Part shown: piece by piece, positions 59,944-64,000 of the stretch
Layout: each line of letters opens with the position of its first letter
How positions within the stretch are numbered: position 1 is the stretch's first letter
Assembly (NCBI RefSeq): GCF_025857195.1
Contig: NZ_CP109792.1
Coordinates: forward strand, 1-64,000
DNA length: 64,000 nucleotides
Origin: Leisingera thetidis
GTDB taxonomy: Bacteria > Pseudomonadota > Alphaproteobacteria > Rhodobacterales > Rhodobacteraceae
Direction of reading: 5' to 3'
Notes under the pieces: generated by a model
The model's input: the letters and a program-made list of their open reading frames with translations, nothing else
What the model was told of the DNA's origin: nothing
Database searches by the model: none
Position numbers and translations under genes: made by a program

Positions 59944-60605
59944 TCGGAACGGTCCGATCGGATGGCATATTGGGTAACGGTGAAACCGAAAGGGTTTTGC
60001 CAAACATCGTCGATCGCGCGGGTCCGCTCGGGCCGGAATTCGAACATCAACGTGGCAGTGAACGATCCATCCTGTACCCCCTGAGGGCTGGTCAGGCGCT
60101 TTTTGAGCCGCACCTGGGCGCGGTTTTCGCCAATAAGGGTGATCGATGCGATCTCGACAGCCATCTCGGCCGCAGCCCCGTAACGCGTCGGCGGATAGCT
60201 GTCCTGCCCCGATGTCCACATCCCGCGCATGCTGGCCTCGGCCGATCCGGAAGACTGTGCCAGGACACGGCGGACACGAAGATCGTTGTCGAGCTGGTTG
60301 TAGGTTTCGCGGTCGAAAATGTAGCGGTAGATTTGCGCTTCGATCACGGCAGGCCGTTCGGCGAGCGACACGGTTTCAACCGTGGCATTGGGGAGCGCCA
60401 TCCCGGTCGCGGGATCGTAGGGCACAACCACGGGAGGCGGCGTCTCGACCATCAGCGCGACAGCCGCAGCCGTCAGACAGCCGAACACGCCAAAACCTGC
60501 CCCGGAAAGGCCGATCACCCGCCAAAGCTGCTCCCGGCGCAGGGCACCGTAGACAAGTTCCTCTTCCACGAGCTCGCGCGCAGTCATCCCCCCTGCCCCA
60601 CTCAT
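59940..60605 (-). CDS. virB8: VirB8 assembly-factor protein
   Basis: A 221-aa inner-membrane protein with one N-terminal membrane segment (IGLSGAGFGVFGCLTAAAVALMV trimmed around 31-52) and a periplasmic NTF2-like VirB8 domain, with IYRYIFDRETYNQLDNDLRV and the C-terminal FRPERTRAIDDVWQNPFGF. It organises the channel at the inner membrane. Both ends overlap neighbours by ATGA. Confidence 0.94.
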   Translation of the reverse strand: MSGAGGMTARELVEEELVYGALRREQLWRVIGLSGAGFGVFGCLTAAAVALMVETPPPVVVPYDPATGMALPNATVETVSLAERPAVIEAQIYRYIFDRETYNQLDNDLRVRRVLAQSSGSAEASMRGMWTSGQDSYPPTRYGAAAEMAVEIASITLIGENRAQVRLKKRLTSPQGVQDGSFTATLMFEFRPERTRAIDDVWQNPFGFTVTQYAIRSDRSE

Positions 60606-61399
60606 GGCTCAAGATCCGGCAAGGTGAAGTCCATGTAGCGGCGTTCTTCGGCAACCGTGGCGGCGTCAACCACGCCTGTATTGCCTGAGCCGAGGGTCTG
60701 GATCGCTTCCAGCTCCCACATCCGTGTCATGGCGATGGCGAGTTCTGCCGTGACGCGCGTGTTATGATCCATCGAGGCTTTGAGATCTTCCATGTCCGGG
60801 ATCATCTCGACCAGACGTTCCACCCGTTCGAGAGACTGTTCCGCCTCTGCGTGGCTGTTCTGCGCCGCCGCCGACATCACAGCACCTGTGGTTGCCCGCG
60901 TGGCCACGCCTTCGGCGCCCGGATTGCCGCTGGTGGCGATCTCGCGGAGTGAATCCTCGTCGAACCCGGCACTTGCCAGCGCCTGTTCCATCTGCGTGCG
61001 CATGGGCCCGGCATTGGGCCCGATGAGCGCGCTCCAATCGCCCCCCTGGATGCCTCGGATCAGGCCGGGGATGTCTTCGAAGTTGGCCTCAAGCAAGGTG
61101 TCGAGGTCCCCGCCCATGGCAAGCCCGAGGATGCTGCGCGGCCCGGTGAGCGAGGCATACATCTCGTTCAGCTGATCGAGTTGGCTTTGCAGCATGTCCA
61201 GTTGCTCCAACGCATTGTCCAGAAGATCCGTCTGGACCCCGAAATCCTGCAGCATCTGCTGAAGCTGGCGGATTTCCTGGGCAATGTTCTGGGTGTCCAC
61301 AGTGGGCACACCCTGTGCCCCGGCAGGTCCGGTGACATTGAGTGCAAGCGCGAGAGCGATGCTACCGGCGAAAAGGGAACGGGGCAGGCGCAGATTCAA
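60602..61399 (-). CDS. virB5: VirB5-like pilus-associated protein
   Basis: A 265-aa exported helical protein: signal peptide LFAGSIALALALNVTGPAGA, then a long helix (EIRQLQQMLQDFGVQTDLL) and a globular centre, ending in a helical tail with TRMWELEAIQTLGS. VirB5 sits at the pilus tip. The start codon is TTG at 61399, supported by CAGGAGGA seven bases upstream, and it overlaps the virB1 stop (TTGA). Confidence 0.85.
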   Translation of the reverse strand: MNLRLPRSLFAGSIALALALNVTGPAGAQGVPTVDTQNIAQEIRQLQQMLQDFGVQTDLLDNALEQLDMLQSQLDQLNEMYASLTGPRSILGLAMGGDLDTLLEANFEDIPGLIRGIQGGDWSALIGPNAGPMRTQMEQALASAGFDEDSLREIATSGNPGAEGVATRATTGAVMSAAAQNSHAEAEQSLERVERLVEMIPDMEDLKASMDHNTRVTAELAIAMTRMWELEAIQTLGSGNTGVVDAATVAEERRYMDFTLPDLEP

Positions 61400-62562
61400 C
61401 GCAAATCCTCCTGACTGAAATCCATGAATTGCCGCTCGGCAGCCTGGGCCGCCGCCAAGGCGATCTGCTCGGCGCTGAGTGGCTCGGTTCGGGCGGCCTT
61501 GATCCGGGTTCGGATTGCGACCAGTCGGGCAAGTTCTGCCCGGGCATAGGTGTTGAGCGCGATGGCCTCGTGGAGATCCTCGGTCTCACTGATGCGTGTA
61601 ATGATGTCCTGAACCCGCAGGGCGGCGGCGCGGACCGAGACCAGCGAATAGTCGCCATAGACCCCTGCGCCATGGGCCGAGAGGCTGAAACTCGCGTTGG
61701 CGAGGAGCACAGGGTCGATGGTGCCGAGCGCATCGATGCCGCCTACGGCCGCGAGGTAGCTGTTGTACTGCTGCGGAATCACCACGACATAATGCTGGGT
61801 TTCCGCGAAGGGTGGCACACCGCCATAATCCTGCACATTGCCCGGCCCGGCGTTATAGGCGGCGAGCGCATGGATAATGTTGCCATCGAACATGTTCAGC
61901 ATTTGTGAGAGGTATCGCGCACCGCCGGTGACCTGCAGATAGGGATCGTCGTAATAGGCCGGGTAGATCCCAAGATCGCCCGCGGTACCGGGCATGATCT
62001 GGGTAAGTCCGAAGGCCCCCACGGGTGAGCGTGCCCCAATCTGGAAACGACTTTCCTGCCAGATCAGCGCCTGCAAGAGACAGCGCCATTGCACGAGCGA
62101 AAGACCTGCGCGGCCGACCCCGGACAGACTATGGGTGTCGCGTGCTGCGCGGATGATCAGCTCCTCGATCCCCTCCCTGGCATCGCCGAACATCCGCGCT
62201 GCCGCTGGATTGGTGTCCTCGGGCGCATAAAGACTGGCGGCCGCGCTTTCGACGTTGTCTACCGCCCCCTGCCCCGCCTCGAGCCCCGCCACGGTTCCGG
62301 CCACGTCTCCAGCGCCAAGCGACATGGCATCCATCAGCCCTTCGAGGGAGGCGAGTTGCTGGCGCTCGATTTCGGCCAGTTCCTCCTCGCGGCTTAGCCG
62401 GTCCTGCTGCAGTGCCAGGTCCCGATCGGTCTGCTCAAGGATGGCCTGCCGCTCCGCGAAGAGGCGCAGGTCGAAGGTCGGCACGCCCTGGGCGACCGCT
62501 GGCCCCGCCGTGGGACCTGCCAGCGCAAAACCGATCATCGAGAGAGGAAGCCAGGTCCGCAT
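61396..62562 (-). CDS. virB1: VirB1-like lytic transglycosylase
   Basis: A 388-aa secreted protein with a signal peptide (MRTWLPLSMIGFALAGPTAG). The SLT lysozyme-like domain is in the middle: ALIWQESRFQIGARSPVGAF with the catalytic Glu, GLTQIMPGTAGDLGI and the AAYNAGPGNVQDYGG motif. Helices follow to the C-terminus. It opens the peptidoglycan for the channel. Its C-terminus (RQFMDFSQEDLR) resembles that of VirB5 (RRYMDFTLPDLEP), hinting at a shared tail motif. Confidence 0.9.
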   Translation of the reverse strand: MRTWLPLSMIGFALAGPTAGPAVAQGVPTFDLRLFAERQAILEQTDRDLALQQDRLSREEELAEIERQQLASLEGLMDAMSLGAGDVAGTVAGLEAGQGAVDNVESAAASLYAPEDTNPAAARMFGDAREGIEELIIRAARDTHSLSGVGRAGLSLVQWRCLLQALIWQESRFQIGARSPVGAFGLTQIMPGTAGDLGIYPAYYDDPYLQVTGGARYLSQMLNMFDGNIIHALAAYNAGPGNVQDYGGVPPFAETQHYVVVIPQQYNSYLAAVGGIDALGTIDPVLLANASFSLSAHGAGVYGDYSLVSVRAAALRVQDIITRISETEDLHEAIALNTYARAELARLVAIRTRIKAARTEPLSAEQIALAAAQAAERQFMDFSQEDLR

Positions 62563-62566
62563 TGGC

Positions 62567-62782
62567 TTAACCGCTCGCACCCAAGAGGACAAAATCGCAG
62601 GCCGTGTCGCGGCGCGTGACCTCCGCCCCCATGGTCGAGATCGTGGCTGTGGCAGTTCCTGCCTGCGCAGGAGCCTCGCGAAAATTGAAGCAGTTGGCTT
62701 GCGGGGGGTTATGCTGCGCACAGGCTGTCAGGGTCAGGCCGAGCCCGAGCAGCACGACGCTGCGAATGATGATACGGGTCAT
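62567..62782 (-). CDS. virB7: VirB7-like lipoprotein
   Basis: A 71-aa protein with a lipoprotein signal: MTRIIIRSVVLLGLGLTLTAC, with lipobox LTLTAC. The short mature part ends after CDFVLLGASG. The size and lipid anchor fit VirB7, which stabilises VirB9 at the outer membrane. It overlaps the virB4 stop (ATGA, 62779-62782) and is followed by virB1. Confidence 0.75.
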   Translation of the reverse strand: MTRIIIRSVVLLGLGLTLTACAQHNPPQANCFNFREAPAQAGTATATISTMGAEVTRRDTACDFVLLGASG

Positions 62783-64000
62783 GTCACTCTCCAGAAATCA
62801 GGACGTTCGCGATAATCGGCGCCGACAAGCGCTTCGCCCTTCTCCATTCCGCCAAGGATGGTCACGAGCGGGCCGAGCGCGCTGAGATCGGCATCGATCA
62901 CGACGGAACCACGGTCGTCGCGTACAAGCGCGAGCCGCGAGGCCGAGCCGACGCCTAGAAGCACGTCGAGCTCTTTCTCGGTCAGGCCGAGCATCGCGTA
63001 GTCAGCGGCGGAAGCACGAATGTTGGGCAAGAGCACCTGCGTCGGCACCGCTTCCACGATGGTCTTGCCGGTGCGCGTGCGCTCGAGCTGGCTGGCATAT
63101 TGCGTCATCATCACGACGACGGCGTTCTGCTTGCGGGCGGTCACCAGCCAGTTGCTGAGTCGCTCCGCGAAGTAGGCGTTGTCGAGGGCTTTCCATGCCT
63201 CGTCGATGACGATGATGGTGGGCTTACGGTCCTCAATCACCCGTTCGACCCGGCGGAAGAGGTAGGACAGGACCGCCATGCGTTCCCGCTCGCTCTCGGA
63301 ATCGAGGATGCCGGTGAGGTCAAAGCCTGCGACGTCGCCATCGATGCTGAAACTGTCCTCGGCATTGGCCCCGAAGATCCAGCCGTAGCGGCCCTCGGCG
63401 GTCCATTCCTGCATCCGCTCGAAGAGATCGCCCTCGTCGTCGGTCGAGACCAGCAGCGAGGCAAAATCCGACCAGTTCCGCAGCCCCGCATGTCCTGCGC
63501 TCGCGTTCTGGCGCACGACCTCCTGCAGTCGGTTGGTCTGAACCGGGGTTAGCGGTCGATCGCGGCGCTCGAGGAGGCTTGCAAGCCAGTCGGCAAGCCA
63601 GGCCTGCCCGCGGGCGTCGATCTCGGTCTGGAGCGGATTGAGGCCCGTGGGGCGCCCCGCCCGCACGGTCGAATAGCTGCCGCCGAGCGCGCGGACGGCC
63701 ATCTCCATGCCCGCGCGATAGTCGAATACGAAGACCCGCGCACCTGCCCGCCGTGCCATGGTCATCAGGAAAGCCGCCAGGACGGATTTGCCGGAGCCGG
63801 GACGGCCGAGGATCAGCGTGTGCCCACCTGTGGGCTCGCGATCTGGCGCGCCCTGTTCGTGGAAGTTGAAGCGAAAACCACTGCGCTCGGGTGTCGGAAA
63901 GAGCGTGATCGGCACGCCCCAGGGGGCTTCCCGCCCTGTCTTTCCGAGCGGGGTGCGGTGGAAGGTAGCGAGATCGGCGAAGTTGTGGTTCGTGATTGCG
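62779..64000 (-). CDS. virB4: VirB4 conjugation ATPase, C-terminal part (5' end beyond window)
   Basis: The frame is open from the window edge at 64000 to a stop at 62779, about 407 codons, so the start is missing. Walker A ILGRPGSGKSVLAAF and Walker B TIIVIDEAWKAL, with the later VVMMTQYASQLERTRTG, identify the VirB4 ATPase that drives pilus biogenesis and substrate transfer. The segment NHNFADLATFHRTPLGK at the edge is the usual approach to the P-loop domain. virB2 and virB3 would be expected just outside the window. Confidence 0.93.
   Translation of the reverse strand, partial: AITNHNFADLATFHRTPLGKTGREAPWGVPITLFPTPERSGFRFNFHEQGAPDREPTGGHTLILGRPGSGKSVLAAFLMTMARRAGARVFVFDYRAGMEMAVRALGGSYSTVRAGRPTGLNPLQTEIDARGQAWLADWLASLLERRDRPLTPVQTNRLQEVVRQNASAGHAGLRNWSDFASLLVSTDDEGDLFERMQEWTAEGRYGWIFGANAEDSFSIDGDVAGFDLTGILDSESERERMAVLSYLFRRVERVIEDRKPTIIVIDEAWKALDNAYFAERLSNWLVTARKQNAVVVMMTQYASQLERTRTGKTIVEAVPTQVLLPNIRASAADYAMLGLTEKELDVLLGVGSASRLALVRDDRGSVVIDADLSALGPLVTILGGMEKGEALVGADYRERPDFWRVT

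Noticed and set aside
1..64000. CRISPR arrays, rRNA and tRNA genes
   Set aside because: No regularly spaced direct repeats and no tRNA- or rRNA-like segments were seen on reading either strand.

Overview
The window reads as a large part of a conjugative RepABC plasmid from a Rhodobacterales-like alphaproteobacterium (Roseobacter or Paracoccus type). The evidence is a repA-repB-repC block starting at base 1, a VirB/VirD4 conjugation system with virC1/virC2 and a VirD2-type relaxase, a high-GC background, and a set of accessory genes (ParB-like, ssb, DUF932, DUF6878, WGR) of a kind known from plasmids of this group. Base 1 is the first base of repA, and the right end stops inside virB4.

Layout. 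1-3483: repABC with a candidate counter-transcribed RNA and two copies of a perfect 16-bp palindrome that could be the centromere. 3.5-6.7 kb: a ParB-like gene split by an internal deletion, plus small unknown genes. 6.8-17.4 kb (minus strand): five genes joined by four 4-base ATGA overlaps, in order SF1 helicase with long coiled coils, PIN-domain protein, coiled-coil protein, ClpB-like AAA+ ATPase and NrdG-like radical SAM enzyme. I do not recognise this as a named system; it looks like a defence or nucleic-acid-surveillance operon and is my main candidate for something new. A broken H-NS-like gene lies directly upstream. 18.2-22.9 kb: ssb, a zinc-binding protein, a DUF932 gene with an internal deletion, a possible PD-(D/E)xK nuclease, DUF6878 and WGR genes. 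23.1-36.6 kb: a complete type 3 BREX defence locus (WYL regulator, brxF, brxC/pglY, pglX, brxHII, pglZ, brxA); the middle of pglX is clearly richer in AT than its ends.

36.6-40.6 kb: a fic gene interrupted by an IS66-family element (36806-39626) with an exact 8-bp target duplication. 41.1-48 kb: virC2 and virC1 to the left, then an inverted-repeat-rich candidate oriT, then a virD1/mobC-like gene, the relaxase virD2 and the coupling protein virD4. 48.3-55.4 kb: accessory cargo between the transfer genes: an XRE regulator with a DUF4258 protein, an unknown gene, and a two-gene module of a RecD-like helicase with a DUF4145-like N-terminus and a TPR/OB-fold protein. 55.4-64 kb (minus strand): virB4-virB7-virB1-virB5-virB8-virB9-virB10-virB11-(unknown)-virB6.

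The most unexpected non-coding signal is a short two-stem leader found just upstream of three unrelated genes (ParB-like at 3571, DUF932 at 20235, unknown at 21416). Both stems are kept by compensatory base changes and the ribosome binding site follows the structure directly. Several backbone genes are damaged (ParB-like, DUF932, H-NS-like, fic), so the plasmid carries intact defence cargo on a partly decayed accessory backbone.
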